A stretch of 64,000 nt of DNA from Pseudobdellovibrionaceae bacterium (GTDB lineage: Bacteria; Bdellovibrionota; Bdellovibrionia; Bdellovibrionales; UBA1609): assembly GCA_023898385.1 (NCBI GenBank), contig CP060220.1, positions 992,001 through 1,056,000 of the forward strand, written 5' to 3'. Below are positions 44,222 to 54,106 of this stretch, piece after piece. The notes below the pieces were generated by a model, which was not told the origin of the DNA, searched no databases, and was given only the letters and a program-made list of their open reading frames with translations. How positions within the stretch are numbered: the stretch's first letter is position 1; every line of letters begins with the position of its first letter. Position numbers and translations under genes: made by a program.

Positions 44222-45013
44222 CTAATCTTTTGATGTATTGGTGCTTTCAAATATCTTGTCAGCACTCTGCGCGATAAAACCTGTGTACTCGCTCCCGTTA
44301 ATTGGAAACCGCTGTGCAAATTCGTAATAACACGATGGAATTTCACGCTCGCCGTCACTAAACTTCACCACCACATGATTGGCCAATGTGGAGGATTGAA
44401 CTAGACCCTCTTCGGGAGTGCCTTTTATTTTTCCGCCCGAGGAATTGAGACTAACTCCGTGCTCTTCCAAGAAGTCGTTCACTGCCTGAATACTCGGTAG
44501 CGTTTTTAATGCGTTTACGTACACCGTAAAATGGTTTGGCCGATACCCAAAGGCCGCAAGCCAAGCGGCATACTCACTTTCACTGAGCAAGGCTTGATAA
44601 TCCGCGTACGAAAGCGTCCATGGGCGACCCGACATTACAAAGTGAGAGTCTAAAAGAGTTGACTCATCGATCTGATCTACAAAGTGAGCCACCTTGTCTT
44701 GCAATCCTTTCGAAAAAGTCTCCACTTTTAACTCACTTATAAACACTTTGGGCGCTCGAGTATCTTTTGCCTCATAGTGTTTGGCGTTGAGTTTTTTTGC
44801 CTCAAAGGAATACTGGCCTTTTTCTTCATAACCATTTTCAACAAATACTTTTGCCAACCGATCCATATTCACCTTGGGTAAGTTAAATGTGCGAAGAGCG
44901 ATGTGATCATTAACCACAGCCTCCCCTCGTTCCGTAAAAAGGCGGTACACCTTCTGCGCCAAAGGGTTGAGCTTTAAATAATCATCCCACATATCACCAA
45001 ACAGTTGTTCCAT
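44222..45013 (-). CDS. DUF1338 protein, 2-oxoadipate dioxygenase/decarboxylase (HglS)-like
   Basis: 263 residues with the family features NDHIALRTFN (metal His), LNAKHYEAKDTRAPKVFISE and the late NHFTVYVN. The family includes HglS, an Fe(II) enzyme converting 2-oxoadipate to D-2-hydroxyglutarate in lysine breakdown. GGAGG nine bases upstream sets the ATG at 45013. The 29-bp inverted repeat element begins just before its ribosome site. Confidence 0.8.
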   Translation of the reverse strand: MEQLFGDMWDDYLKLNPLAQKVYRLFTERGEAVVNDHIALRTFNLPKVNMDRLAKVFVENGYEEKGQYSFEAKKLNAKHYEAKDTRAPKVFISELKVETFSKGLQDKVAHFVDQIDESTLLDSHFVMSGRPWTLSYADYQALLSESEYAAWLAAFGYRPNHFTVYVNALKTLPSIQAVNDFLEEHGVSLNSSGGKIKGTPEEGLVQSSTLANHVVVKFSDGEREIPSCYYEFAQRFPINGSEYTGFIAQSADKIFESTNTSKD

Positions 45014-45030
45014 AGACGAACCTCCACCCC

Positions 45031-45302
45031 AAAAGGTATCCCTTTCCTTTTTGCGTTGCAAGCCGGCAAATCACCCCGTCCCCACTCTACAGATACATTA
45101 AACATCCCCCCCGTTTATGCGATGAGGACCTGGACGAAGTAATCGAACAACGGGACCTCCCATATCGAAAAGTAAGAATGACCAAAATTAAACCGCGAAA
45201 GGCGATGATCAAACCCACTAATGCATCCAAAAATCTAAATAAGGACTGCCCCTAAAAAACCGAATGACCACCCGCAACGCAAAAAGGGAAGGGATACCTT
45301 TT
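45031..45302. repeat. Element with 29-bp near-perfect terminal inverted repeats
   Basis: AAAAGGTATCCCTTTCC... at 45031-45059 is inverted at 45274-45302 with one mismatch. The 214-base interior shows a lesser CCCGTT/AACGGG stem and a short open frame on the plus strand, neither of which I can identify. No target-site duplication is visible. It fills the gap between the purF stop codon (two bases away) and the ribosome site of the DUF1338 gene. Its arms share no sequence with fold-back elements 1 and 2. Confidence 0.88.
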
Positions 45303-45304
45303 GA

Positions 45305-46690
45305 TTAGTCTAGGCCGAATAGGTCTGTGGGGTAGTTGCCGTCGAAGCAGGCGGCGCAATAGCCTGTGCGTTCGCCGCCTACGGCTTGCATGAGGCCCTC
45401 GCGACTCAAGTAACTGAGTGTGTCGGCGTTGACGAACTGGCGGATTTCATCCGTACTATGGGTGGCGGCAATGAGTTTTGACCGCTTTGGAGTGTCCACG
45501 CCGTAGTAACAGGCCCCCGTTGTGGGAGGTGATGCAATTCGAAAGTGCACTTCTTTGGCTCCGGCCTGCCTGATGAGCCCGATCAGCTTTTGACTAGTGG
45601 TCCCTCGCACCAATGAGTCATCCACCACCACCACTCGTTTGCCTTCAAGTACGCGGCGCTGAGGATTGTGTTTGATCTTTACTCCAAAGCTGCGAATAGA
45701 TTGGCTGGGTTGAATAAATGTACGCCCAATATAGTGATTGCGAATAATACCCAACTCAAATGGAATGCCGCTTTCTTCGCTGTAACCAAGGGCGGCGGGC
45801 ACGCCACTGTCGGGCACGGGCATAACAATATCTGCTTCTATAGGATGCTCTTTTGCCAAAATACGGCCCATGTTTTTTCTGTTCTCATAAACACTGGTGC
45901 CGAAAACCACAGAGTCCGGTCTTGAAAAATAAACGTGTTCAAAAACGCAACAGGCCGTTTTTTCAGGAAGGTCTGCAAAACGCTCGGAATGCTCGCCATC
46001 TTGATCCACCCAAAACACTTCGCCAGGTTCTATCTCTCGAACGTAGCGGGCTCCAATGAGATCAAAGGCACAGGTTTCTGAGGCGATCACGTAAGACTCA
46101 CTACCACCGTCAAGCTTTCGAATTCCCAACACCAATGGCCGAAAACCCCTGGGATCACGCATGGCCACCATTCGATCTTTATTCAAGACCACTGTACTGT
46201 ATGCCCCCTCAAGTCGTTGGGCCGCATGCTTAAGGCAGGCTATTAAATCGTTGCTCGGGTTTCTTGCCACAAGGTGCAGCAACACCTCGGTGTCATTGGT
46301 GCCCTGAAAAATAGCCCCTTCTGCTTTTAGCTGCTCGCGAACGAAGTGGGCATTCACAATATTCCCGTTGTGAGCAATGGCCACAGGACCGTTAAACAAC
46401 TGGGCCGTTAGGGGCTGGGCATTGGTGAGCTGATTCACTCCCGTTGTGGAGTACCGATTGTGCCCGATGGCCGCAAAACCAGATAAGCGCTCTAAATCAT
46501 CTTCTTGAAAAACCTCACCCACGTGCCCCAGGCCTTTGTGATGAATGTGTTTTCCCTCACTCAGGCTCACAATACCTGCGGATTCTTGGCCACGATGTTG
46601 TTGAGCGTAAAGGCCAAGATAAACCATTCGACTGGCTTCAGGATCACCCCAAACGCCCATGACTGCACATTCTTCACGCCAAGTTCGCAA
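45305..46690 (-). CDS. purF: Amidophosphoribosyltransferase PurF
   Basis: 461 residues. After a seven-residue propeptide the nucleophile Cys8 opens the glutaminase domain (ECAVMGVWGD, then GLYAQQHRGQESAG); the PRPP site is VVVVDDSLVRGTT. First committed step of purine synthesis. The only start before Cys8 is a TTG at 46690, supported by GGGAG seven bases upstream, within the end of purL. Confidence 0.95.
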   Translation of the reverse strand: MRTWREECAVMGVWGDPEASRMVYLGLYAQQHRGQESAGIVSLSEGKHIHHKGLGHVGEVFQEDDLERLSGFAAIGHNRYSTTGVNQLTNAQPLTAQLFNGPVAIAHNGNIVNAHFVREQLKAEGAIFQGTNDTEVLLHLVARNPSNDLIACLKHAAQRLEGAYSTVVLNKDRMVAMRDPRGFRPLVLGIRKLDGGSESYVIASETCAFDLIGARYVREIEPGEVFWVDQDGEHSERFADLPEKTACCVFEHVYFSRPDSVVFGTSVYENRKNMGRILAKEHPIEADIVMPVPDSGVPAALGYSEESGIPFELGIIRNHYIGRTFIQPSQSIRSFGVKIKHNPQRRVLEGKRVVVVDDSLVRGTTSQKLIGLIRQAGAKEVHFRIASPPTTGACYYGVDTPKRSKLIAATHSTDEIRQFVNADTLSYLSREGLMQAVGGERTGYCAACFDGNYPTDLFGLD

Positions 46691-48824
46691 AATGTTTCTC
46701 CCAAGACCCCATATAGGCCTTTTTTAAATCCTCAATGGGACACTCTAAAACACTATTCACCTTTAACTGAGAACCCGCAACAAAACCCAGTTCCGTAGAC
46801 GTCCAAATATCTAGAGGTGGAAGAGGCTCCTTGCCTGTGACTACAACTTCGTAAAGACGTTCTTCTGCCAAAGGTAAGCTGGTGTTAACCTCACATCCCC
46901 ATCCGCCTAGACACATGCGAGATAACGCATAGCCAAGACCAAACTTACCCACTACACGGCTTGCTGAAATGGTCCCCTTAAGCACCAACTGTCGCAGCTC
47001 GTCCACGGCATCGGCCAGCTGGCTTGCGTTTAATTGACCAAAACCCTGCAAGGCATCGCCTTTATTCTCTGCACGAAGACCATTCAGCGTGAGTTGATTC
47101 AGTTGCAGTAAATACACCTTGTCGCCCTCGTTTACGAATTGATCTCTAGGAATATCGCTCACTGAATCACATAAACCCACCACACCCGTGGATGGTGTGG
47201 ATGTGATATTTTCGCCCAAAGTTTCGTTGTACAAACTCACGTTACCACTGATCACTGGTGCATTAAGAGCTCTACATTGCTCGCTCATTGCCTCAACAGC
47301 AGCCACAAACTCACCCATAACATGAGGTTTTTCTGGGTTTCCAAAATTCAAACAATCCGTTACGGCTAATGGCAAAAAGCCCTTTGCTGCGAGCTCTAAA
47401 GCCGGATACGCCACGGCATCTTGTCCACCCACTTCAGCATCAAACCGCATCACGTGAGGACGACAGCCCAACACAACGCCAAGGGCTCGGCCTGAGTCGG
47501 GCAAGCGAATCACTCCAACAGAAGATTCCGCATCACGAACTGTTTTACCACCCACACGCTGATCATATTGTTGAAAAACCCAATTTCGACCACCGCCCAT
47601 GGCACTGTTTAAAACCTCTAACAGTTCGCTGCTGTTTTTGTAGGTCTTGTGAGGCCAACTCGCTGGGGAGTCCACCCGATTTTTTGGTGTCCATTCTACA
47701 AAAGGACGCTCATAAACAGGAGCCTCATCAACCACTTTTTGAGGTGCAATTTCGGCAAGCTTTTCATTGTGCCAGTGCATTTCAATTACAGGGTTTGCAA
47801 TCACCTCACCGATGACCTCCGCGTCTAGATCCCAGTGATGAAATCTCGCCTGTAGGGCCGAATAGTTTTCTGGTTTGCATATCAAGAGCATTCGCTCTTG
47901 GCTTTCTGACAGCAAAATCTCTTCCGGCGTGATGGAAGAATCGCGCACCGGCACCTTATCTAGATGCAGCTGAAATCCCACGCGGCCCTTGGCCGCCATT
48001 TCAAAACTAGAACTGGTCAGCCCTGCCGCTCCCATATCCTGAATACCTTCTACAAGCCCGGCATTCATCACTTCAATACAACTTTCTATGAGGAGCTTTT
48101 CAAAAAATGGATCGCCCTTTTGAATGGTGGGTTTTTTACTCTCACTGTCTTCGTCAAAAGACTCACTGGCCATGCTGGCTCCATGCACACCATCTTTACC
48201 TGTTTTAGCTCCCACATACACCACGTAGTTGCCTACTCCACTGGCCGACGCCGTAAACACTTTCTCTCCCTGCCGAAATAAACCCAACGCAAACGCATTC
48301 ACCAGGATATTGCCATTGTAGGAAGAGTGAAATTCTGTTTGTCCTGTAATCGTGGGTACACCCACACAGTTGCCGTATCCACCAATGCCACGGACGACGC
48401 CATCAACAAGAGCCTCCATACGGTCCGCCGAAGGCTCGCCGAAACAAAGATAGTTGGCCAGTGCCACCGGCCTGGCTCCCATGGTGAAAATATCTCGAAG
48501 TATGCCACCCACTCCAGTGGCGGCACCTTCATAGGGCTCAATGAAACTGGGATGATTATGGCTTTCCATCTTAAAGGCGACTCTTTCGCCTTCACCCAAA
48601 TCAATAACACCGGCGTTTTCCCCAAAACTTTCAAGAACTCTGTCGTTTTTAGAAAAAAACTTTTTTAAGTGAACCTTAGAACTTTTGTAGCTGCAATGCT
48701 CACTCCAAAGGGCTGAGAACACAGGCCATTCTAGACCCTCTGGGGGACGACCCAATATTTTTTCAATTTGCGCATATTCTTGCTCGTTGATTCTGTAATG
48801 CTGCAATTTTTCCGAAAGATTCAA
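46674..48824 (-). CDS. purL: Phosphoribosylformylglycinamidine synthase subunit PurL
   Basis: 716 residues, the short Bacillus-type synthetase subunit that works with PurS and PurQ. Motifs WSEHCSYKSSK, KMESHNHPSFIEPYEGAATG and QDMGAAGLTSSSFEMA are present. Start is TTG at 48824 with GAGGTG upstream. Confidence 0.96.
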   Translation of the reverse strand: MNLSEKLQHYRINEQEYAQIEKILGRPPEGLEWPVFSALWSEHCSYKSSKVHLKKFFSKNDRVLESFGENAGVIDLGEGERVAFKMESHNHPSFIEPYEGAATGVGGILRDIFTMGARPVALANYLCFGEPSADRMEALVDGVVRGIGGYGNCVGVPTITGQTEFHSSYNGNILVNAFALGLFRQGEKVFTASASGVGNYVVYVGAKTGKDGVHGASMASESFDEDSESKKPTIQKGDPFFEKLLIESCIEVMNAGLVEGIQDMGAAGLTSSSFEMAAKGRVGFQLHLDKVPVRDSSITPEEILLSESQERMLLICKPENYSALQARFHHWDLDAEVIGEVIANPVIEMHWHNEKLAEIAPQKVVDEAPVYERPFVEWTPKNRVDSPASWPHKTYKNSSELLEVLNSAMGGGRNWVFQQYDQRVGGKTVRDAESSVGVIRLPDSGRALGVVLGCRPHVMRFDAEVGGQDAVAYPALELAAKGFLPLAVTDCLNFGNPEKPHVMGEFVAAVEAMSEQCRALNAPVISGNVSLYNETLGENITSTPSTGVVGLCDSVSDIPRDQFVNEGDKVYLLQLNQLTLNGLRAENKGDALQGFGQLNASQLADAVDELRQLVLKGTISASRVVGKFGLGYALSRMCLGGWGCEVNTSLPLAEERLYEVVVTGKEPLPPLDIWTSTELGFVAGSQLKVNSVLECPIEDLKKAYMGSWEKHFANLA

Positions 48825-48837
48825 AATTCACCTCGCC

Positions 48838-49491
48838 TTAAACCAAAGTGCTAAAAAACTGCAAACCCGCTTTGCTTCCCATCCAATCCGCAACCGCTCG
48901 CTCGGGATGAGGCATTAAACCGGCCACAGTTTTTGTTTTATCCATGACACCGGCAATATCATGGATCGAGCCATTGGGGTTTTCCGTATAAGTCCACCAT
49001 ACCTGTTCATCATCAAACAATTTTTTCAGCTGATCTTCTTCAACATAATACCGGCCCTCACCATGGGCCACAGGCAATCGTAGTTCATCAGCCATTGTAG
49101 CGCCCGCCCAATGAGAACATCTATTCACTTGACGAAGCCCCACCCAGCGATCCACAAACCGCAAACTTTCATTACGCACCAAGGCGCCAGGCAACAGACC
49201 GGAATCACACAAAATCTGAAAGCCATTACAAATACCCAAAATCGGAACGCCTTGATGGGCCGCCTGCCGCACCGAACTCATCACTGGCGCCTTCGCGGCC
49301 AATGCCCCACAACGGAGATAGTCGCCATAACTAAATCCTCCAGGAATGACCAAGCCGGAATAGTTTTTGGCATCAAATTGATCTTGGTACCAAAGCCACT
49401 CGGGTTGAAGCCCAGCTAACTCTGCGGCCTGCCAAATATCGCGATCGCAATTGGTTCCTAAAAATCGAACTATCCCCAATCGCTTCTTCAT
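48838..49491 (-). CDS. purQ: FGAM synthase glutaminase subunit PurQ
   Basis: 217 residues of class I glutamine amidotransferase: nucleophile Cys in ILGICNGFQIL and the His/Glu pair in LMPHPERAV. Supplies ammonia to PurL. ATGA overlap with purS. Confidence 0.96.
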   Translation of the reverse strand: MKKRLGIVRFLGTNCDRDIWQAAELAGLQPEWLWYQDQFDAKNYSGLVIPGGFSYGDYLRCGALAAKAPVMSSVRQAAHQGVPILGICNGFQILCDSGLLPGALVRNESLRFVDRWVGLRQVNRCSHWAGATMADELRLPVAHGEGRYYVEEDQLKKLFDDEQVWWTYTENPNGSIHDIAGVMDKTKTVAGLMPHPERAVADWMGSKAGLQFFSTLV

Positions 49492-49727
49492 GACAATACT
49501 TCCAGCTCGTAAGACTCTATGAGTGGGTTGTAGAGCACAAATTCCGCAACCTCTTTTGCTTTTTCTAGCGCGGCCTCTTCGGTGGGGGCATCGATATCAA
49601 GTTGCACGTATTTTCCCACCCGGACCGACTCGAGGGACTTTCCATGATGGGCCAACGTCCGCTCCACTGCCCGCCCCTGTGAATCCAAAACTTCATTCCG
49701 TGGCAAAATCTTTACACCTATTCGCAT
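49488..49727 (-). CDS. purS: FGAM synthase subunit PurS
   Basis: 79 residues with LDSQGRAVERTL and VRVGKYVQLD, the bridging subunit between PurL and PurQ. Six bases after purC. Confidence 0.95.
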   Translation of the reverse strand: MRIGVKILPRNEVLDSQGRAVERTLAHHGKSLESVRVGKYVQLDIDAPTEEAALEKAKEVAEFVLYNPLIESYELEVLS

Positions 49728-49733
49728 CTGCTC

Positions 49734-50462
49734 TTACTCCCAACATGCCTTTAAGCGATTTAAAACTTCTTGGTATGTCTCTGCAACATTCCCCAAATCT
49801 CTACGAAAACGATCTTTATCCATACGTTCACCACTCACCTTGTCCCAAAGGCGGCAAGTGTCTGGCGTGATTTCATCTCCGAGCACCATTTCACCATTGG
49901 CGCTCCAACCGAACTCTAGCTTAAAGTCCACAAGGTCAAGCCCAGCGCTGGCGAAGAAATTCAACAAGATTTTATTGATCCGTCTTGTTCGATCTTTAAG
50001 TTCATTTAAGCTTTTTTGCTCAGAAACAGCTTTCAGCATTAACGCCTGATCATCACTGACAAAAGGATCCTGCAAATCATCGTTTTTGTAGTAAAATTCC
50101 ACAAGGGGTTGCTCTAAGGGAGACCCTTCTTTAATGCCAAACTTTTTCGCCGTTGACCCCGCCAGCCGATTTCTCACCACCACCTCAAGGGGAATGATCT
50201 TTAATTTGTCGCCGATCATTTCGGTTTCTGAAACTTGCTCTACAAAGTGGCTGGGCACATCATTTTCTTTCAAAACCTTAAAAGCCAAAGCAGTGATCTG
50301 ACAATTGATTGCTCCTTTTTTGGCAAAGCTTCCTGTTTTTTGCCCGTTAAAAGCGGTAAGGCTGTCTTTAAATTCTAGCCACAGCTTACCTTCGTCTTCT
50401 TTCACTAAGTAAGCGCGCTTGGCCTTGCCCTCATATTGAAACTCACCCTTTGTCCAAGTCAC
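49734..50462 (-). CDS. purC: SAICAR synthetase PurC
   Basis: 242 residues: YEGKAKRAYLV at the start, VEVVVRNRLAGSTAKK and LVDFKLEFG. ATP-dependent addition of aspartate to CAIR. GTG start overlaps the purB stop (GTGA). Confidence 0.96.
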   Translation of the reverse strand: MTWTKGEFQYEGKAKRAYLVKEDEGKLWLEFKDSLTAFNGQKTGSFAKKGAINCQITALAFKVLKENDVPSHFVEQVSETEMIGDKLKIIPLEVVVRNRLAGSTAKKFGIKEGSPLEQPLVEFYYKNDDLQDPFVSDDQALMLKAVSEQKSLNELKDRTRRINKILLNFFASAGLDLVDFKLEFGWSANGEMVLGDEITPDTCRLWDKVSGERMDKDRFRRDLGNVAETYQEVLNRLKACWE

Positions 50463-51760
50463 GTCTGGCCTCCTGCAGTCACATTTTGAATCAGTTTCTT
50501 AATCTGCTGTTTATGGGCCTTGCCCGAAAAGACCTCATCAATCTCACTTTTAGAAAGCAGATCTCGCACTTCTTTATCGGCATATAACTGATCGCGCAGA
50601 TGGTCTCCTGGCTGCAAGGCATGGCTTAACCGTTGAACCATTTTGTAAGCTTCTTCCCGAGAAAGACCTTTCTTCACGAGCAACAACAACACGTGAGATG
50701 AAAAGAGCTGTCCCTGCGACAAATCCATATTTTTTAGCATACGATCTTTATCGACCACGATATTTTCAATAACGCCAGCCATTCGGTCTAGAGCATAATC
50801 ACACAAAATAAAGGCATCTGGAAACACCACTCTCTCTACAGAGGAGTGACTGATATCTCGTTCATGCCAAAGTGCTACGTTTTCCATGGCGGCCTGAGCA
50901 TAGGAGCGAAGCAGCCTGGCCGCGCCCGTCAAGTTTTCACTACTGATGGGATTTTTTTTGTGAGGCATCGCACTGGACCCTTTTTGACCCCTACTAAATC
51001 CCTCCGTCACCTCATAAACTTCTGTGCGTTGTAAATGTCGAAGCTCCACGGACACTCTTTCCAGGCCGGCCCCCATTAAGGCGATGGCATTCATGAGTTC
51101 GGCATGTCGATCACGGGGGATCACTTGTGTGGCGATGGTTTCTGGTTTTAACTTTAATTTTTTGCAGACTTTTTTCTCAACATTCATGCCGAGGGCTGAG
51201 TAGGTACCCACTGCCCCGCTGAGCTTTCCAATCAATATCCCTTCTACGGCACGATCCAAACGGGCTTTGTTGCGTTGGAATTCTGCCAAAAACCCAGCCA
51301 GCTTTAGACCAAACGTGGTGGGCTCCGCGTGCATGCCGTGGGTTCGGCCAGAGCATAGGGTGTCTGCATATTTTTTGCTCTGGCGATTTAAGGCCTTTTC
51401 ATAGCGTTGCATGGACTTTTTCAAAACAGAATAGGCATCGCGTATTTGCAAACTCAGTGCGGTATCAATAACATCTGATGAGGTGAGCCCATAGTGTATA
51501 TAACGCCCGTGTGGCCCAACGTTTTCAGCTAAGTTACTGACAAAGGCGATCACATCATGTTTCGTCGTTTTCTCAATCTCGGCAATTCTCTCTACAGAAA
51601 ATTGAGCTTTCTTTTTAATTGCCTGTGCTGCCGCCTTAGGTATCATGCCTAGCTCCGCTTCTACTTCCGCCACGGCAATCTCGACTTGCATCATAGTTTG
51701 AAACTTGTGTTCCAAGTCCCAAATATCTCCCATTTCTTTTCGCGTGTACCTATCAATCAC
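50459..51760 (-). CDS. purB: Adenylosuccinate lyase PurB
   Basis: 433 residues with the lyase signature GSSAMPHKKNP and early HDVIAFVSNLAE, GLTSSDVIDT. Acts both after PurC and in AMP synthesis. Overlaps orf440 at ATGA. Confidence 0.96.
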   Translation of the reverse strand: MIDRYTRKEMGDIWDLEHKFQTMMQVEIAVAEVEAELGMIPKAAAQAIKKKAQFSVERIAEIEKTTKHDVIAFVSNLAENVGPHGRYIHYGLTSSDVIDTALSLQIRDAYSVLKKSMQRYEKALNRQSKKYADTLCSGRTHGMHAEPTTFGLKLAGFLAEFQRNKARLDRAVEGILIGKLSGAVGTYSALGMNVEKKVCKKLKLKPETIATQVIPRDRHAELMNAIALMGAGLERVSVELRHLQRTEVYEVTEGFSRGQKGSSAMPHKKNPISSENLTGAARLLRSYAQAAMENVALWHERDISHSSVERVVFPDAFILCDYALDRMAGVIENIVVDKDRMLKNMDLSQGQLFSSHVLLLLVKKGLSREEAYKMVQRLSHALQPGDHLRDQLYADKEVRDLLSKSEIDEVFSGKAHKQQIKKLIQNVTAGGQT

Positions 51761-53079
51761 AGGCTCGCCTCCTTTGAGGTTTCTTGGGCGGACTTTGCAG
51801 AGGCTTTTTCTTTTCGGACTCGCCAGTCAATAATCTGTGACAGCACTTTATCTTGATGGGAAAACTGGCCTGTCCAATCCAAAAGCTCCCACAGCTCAGG
51901 ACCATCAAAATACAAGTTAGAAGCTACAGTTCGAGAGATATTCTTTATATCCTCTGGCTCATACACGGGAAACCGCGGCGGGCCTAACTCCGAAGAGTCG
52001 TATTTGTAATCTTGAGGCATCTCAGAAACTTCAGGCGAAGACCCCGGCAGTCTTTCAGAAAACTGTCGCACCAGTTCATCACCAATGTTACTGAGATACT
52101 CTTTTTGAAATCGATGATTTGTGGGCACTCTGACCCAGCAATCAAAATCTCGAGCACTCACAGATTTTTGCACCACACTCAAGTTGGCATGAGACCACGG
52201 CAAACAAAGGTCATTAATAAGCACAAAATAACCCGGCATACTGTCAAGGTAAGGCCCTTCTTGTACCCGAAGTCGAAAACGCATCCATCCCCACTTAGGA
52301 CTGACAAATCCTTTCGGAAAAAGCTGCGCCGTTAAGTTAGAATGACAATGAGCGGTTTCTTCTCCTGTCAGCATCCACACAAAGTTTTCGCCACCTACAA
52401 AGCCCGAATGTTTACCTTGAATCTCCACTCCCTGCATCAGCCGACCTTGGATGTTTAAGTCCACCGCCTCTGCATCGCGGTGGACCGTTACGCCAATACT
52501 CTCTAGCCAGTCCAAAGATTTTTCTCGACCACGACGAGTCACACGACGGACAAACAAAGGAGAAAATAAAGGTAACGGCCGACCACGAGTCACAGATTGA
52601 GCACTAGAGATAAACACAGGACTGGCCAGGTTGTGAGCTAATTGCGCCAACCACGTGGATTGAAAGGGCCTATCTTGAAACATCTGCCGCCATTGGCTCT
52701 TTGCTGATTCATTGGCCGAGTCAAAATCCATCAAATAGTGACGAAGCTCATCACTGACATCGAGGCGATCTAACATAAATCCCGTCAAGGGGCCAGTTAG
52801 CTCCAATGGCCCCTGCTTCAACCAGACGGCAAAACCCCGGTCCATGGCATCTTGATAATCCTCTTCAATCAATCGTGAAAACTGAGACGGCCGCAACGAT
52901 TCAGATCGAAAAAGACCAAATGGACCTTCCCAATCTTCCGGAGCCCAACGGCCCATGGACCCTGATAGATCAATTAATGTGACAGAAAAACCTTCATTCT
53001 TTAACTCTGCGGCCAACCAATTTCCGCGGCCAAAAACCGACACAAGTACCACATCTGGCTTATGCCCTAGAGTTGCCAT
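51757..53079 (-). CDS. Unknown protein inside the purine operon, Rossmann-like N terminus
   Basis: 440 residues. The start (DVVLVSVFGRGNWLAAELKN) resembles a dinucleotide-binding beta-alpha-beta with G-x-G-x-x-x-A, followed by an acidic position (LIDLS), as in FAD-dependent oxidoreductases. No further purine-enzyme motif is visible; the middle is Trp- and Phe-rich. It overlaps purM by 13 bases upstream and purB by ATGA downstream, so it is cotranslated with both. It does not resemble PurD, PurE, PurK, PurN or PurH, the steps missing from this operon. Confidence 0.7.
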   Translation of the reverse strand: MATLGHKPDVVLVSVFGRGNWLAAELKNEGFSVTLIDLSGSMGRWAPEDWEGPFGLFRSESLRPSQFSRLIEEDYQDAMDRGFAVWLKQGPLELTGPLTGFMLDRLDVSDELRHYLMDFDSANESAKSQWRQMFQDRPFQSTWLAQLAHNLASPVFISSAQSVTRGRPLPLFSPLFVRRVTRRGREKSLDWLESIGVTVHRDAEAVDLNIQGRLMQGVEIQGKHSGFVGGENFVWMLTGEETAHCHSNLTAQLFPKGFVSPKWGWMRFRLRVQEGPYLDSMPGYFVLINDLCLPWSHANLSVVQKSVSARDFDCWVRVPTNHRFQKEYLSNIGDELVRQFSERLPGSSPEVSEMPQDYKYDSSELGPPRFPVYEPEDIKNISRTVASNLYFDGPELWELLDWTGQFSHQDKVLSQIIDWRVRKEKASAKSAQETSKEASL

Positions 53080-54065
53080 TGTTTCTCCTGTCCTGGTGAG
53101 GCCACCACCTCTCCAAGGTCAAAACTGGAAAAACCGGAACGGCGCAGAGACTGATGAATGGCGCTGGCCTGAGATGGCGAAACCACCAAGATCATACCAA
53201 CGCCGCAGTTGAAAGTTTTTAAAAGCTGTTCCTGGCTTAACTGCGCCCGCTCTTGCACCACCTTAAAAGGTTTTGGAATATCCCACGGGCGAAGTATTGC
53301 CGAAAACCCATCGGGCAACACGCGCAAAAGATTATCCATACCGCCGCCGGTAATATGTGCCACCGCATGCACTTGATCAGAAACACTCAACACCTCATGC
53401 AAGGCCTTCACATACAGTGCAGTGGGTTTTAACAATTCATCTACCCACTCGCTTCGATCCTCTACAAACACCTGGCGCAAGAGCGAATATCCATTACTAT
53501 GAAACCCCGAACTAGGCACGCCCACAAGGACATCACCTTCTTGTACGCGATGGGCACCAAGAACTTTATCCTCATCCACTACGCCCACCGCAAATCCTGC
53601 ACAATCAAAATCTTTCCCTTGATACACACCGGGCATCTCAGCGGTTTCGCCACCAATGAGTGCGCAGTCTGATTCCACACAAGCATTGCGTAAGCCCGAG
53701 AGAAACACCTTGGCTCGATTCAAATCCAGTTGGCCAACGGCATAATAATCAAGAAAGAAAAGTGGCCGAGCCCCACAGCAAATAAGATCGTTCACACACA
53801 TGGCCACAAGGTCCTGCCCAATACCCTCATAGCGATCAAACTCAACAGCTAATTTTAACTTGGTTCCCACGCCATCGGTGGCACTGACTAAACACGGTTT
53901 TTTCATTTCCGGAAACTGCGCTCGAAACAGCGCTGCAAATCCACCAATACCTGAGACCAAACGCTCTTGATGGGGCTGTGAACCTTGGGATTCTGATTTA
54001 AGCCAATCAACCAATGCTTCGCCGGCAGCTATATCTACGCCAGCTTTTTTATAATCAAGGGCCAC
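53067..54065 (-). CDS. purM: AIR synthase PurM
   Basis: 332 residues: GGFAALFRAQF near the start, ATDGVGTKLKLA, ALIGGETAEMPGVY and HITGGGMDNLLR. Closes the imidazole ring. GTG start at 54065 with GAGGAG eight bases upstream. First gene of the operon; fold-back element 2 begins 42 bases upstream and so lies in its promoter or leader. Confidence 0.96.
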   Translation of the reverse strand: MALDYKKAGVDIAAGEALVDWLKSESQGSQPHQERLVSGIGGFAALFRAQFPEMKKPCLVSATDGVGTKLKLAVEFDRYEGIGQDLVAMCVNDLICCGARPLFFLDYYAVGQLDLNRAKVFLSGLRNACVESDCALIGGETAEMPGVYQGKDFDCAGFAVGVVDEDKVLGAHRVQEGDVLVGVPSSGFHSNGYSLLRQVFVEDRSEWVDELLKPTALYVKALHEVLSVSDQVHAVAHITGGGMDNLLRVLPDGFSAILRPWDIPKPFKVVQERAQLSQEQLLKTFNCGVGMILVVSPSQASAIHQSLRRSGFSSFDLGEVVASPGQEKQWQL

Positions 54066-54106
54066 CCCGCGCTCCTCTTCGAAGGCAAAAAACCTTCACT
54101 AAGATC

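Noticed and set aside
45062..45270. Plus-strand open frame inside the 29-bp inverted-repeat element, possibly a transposase scrap
   Set aside because: About 65 codons with no motif I can name and no start signal.
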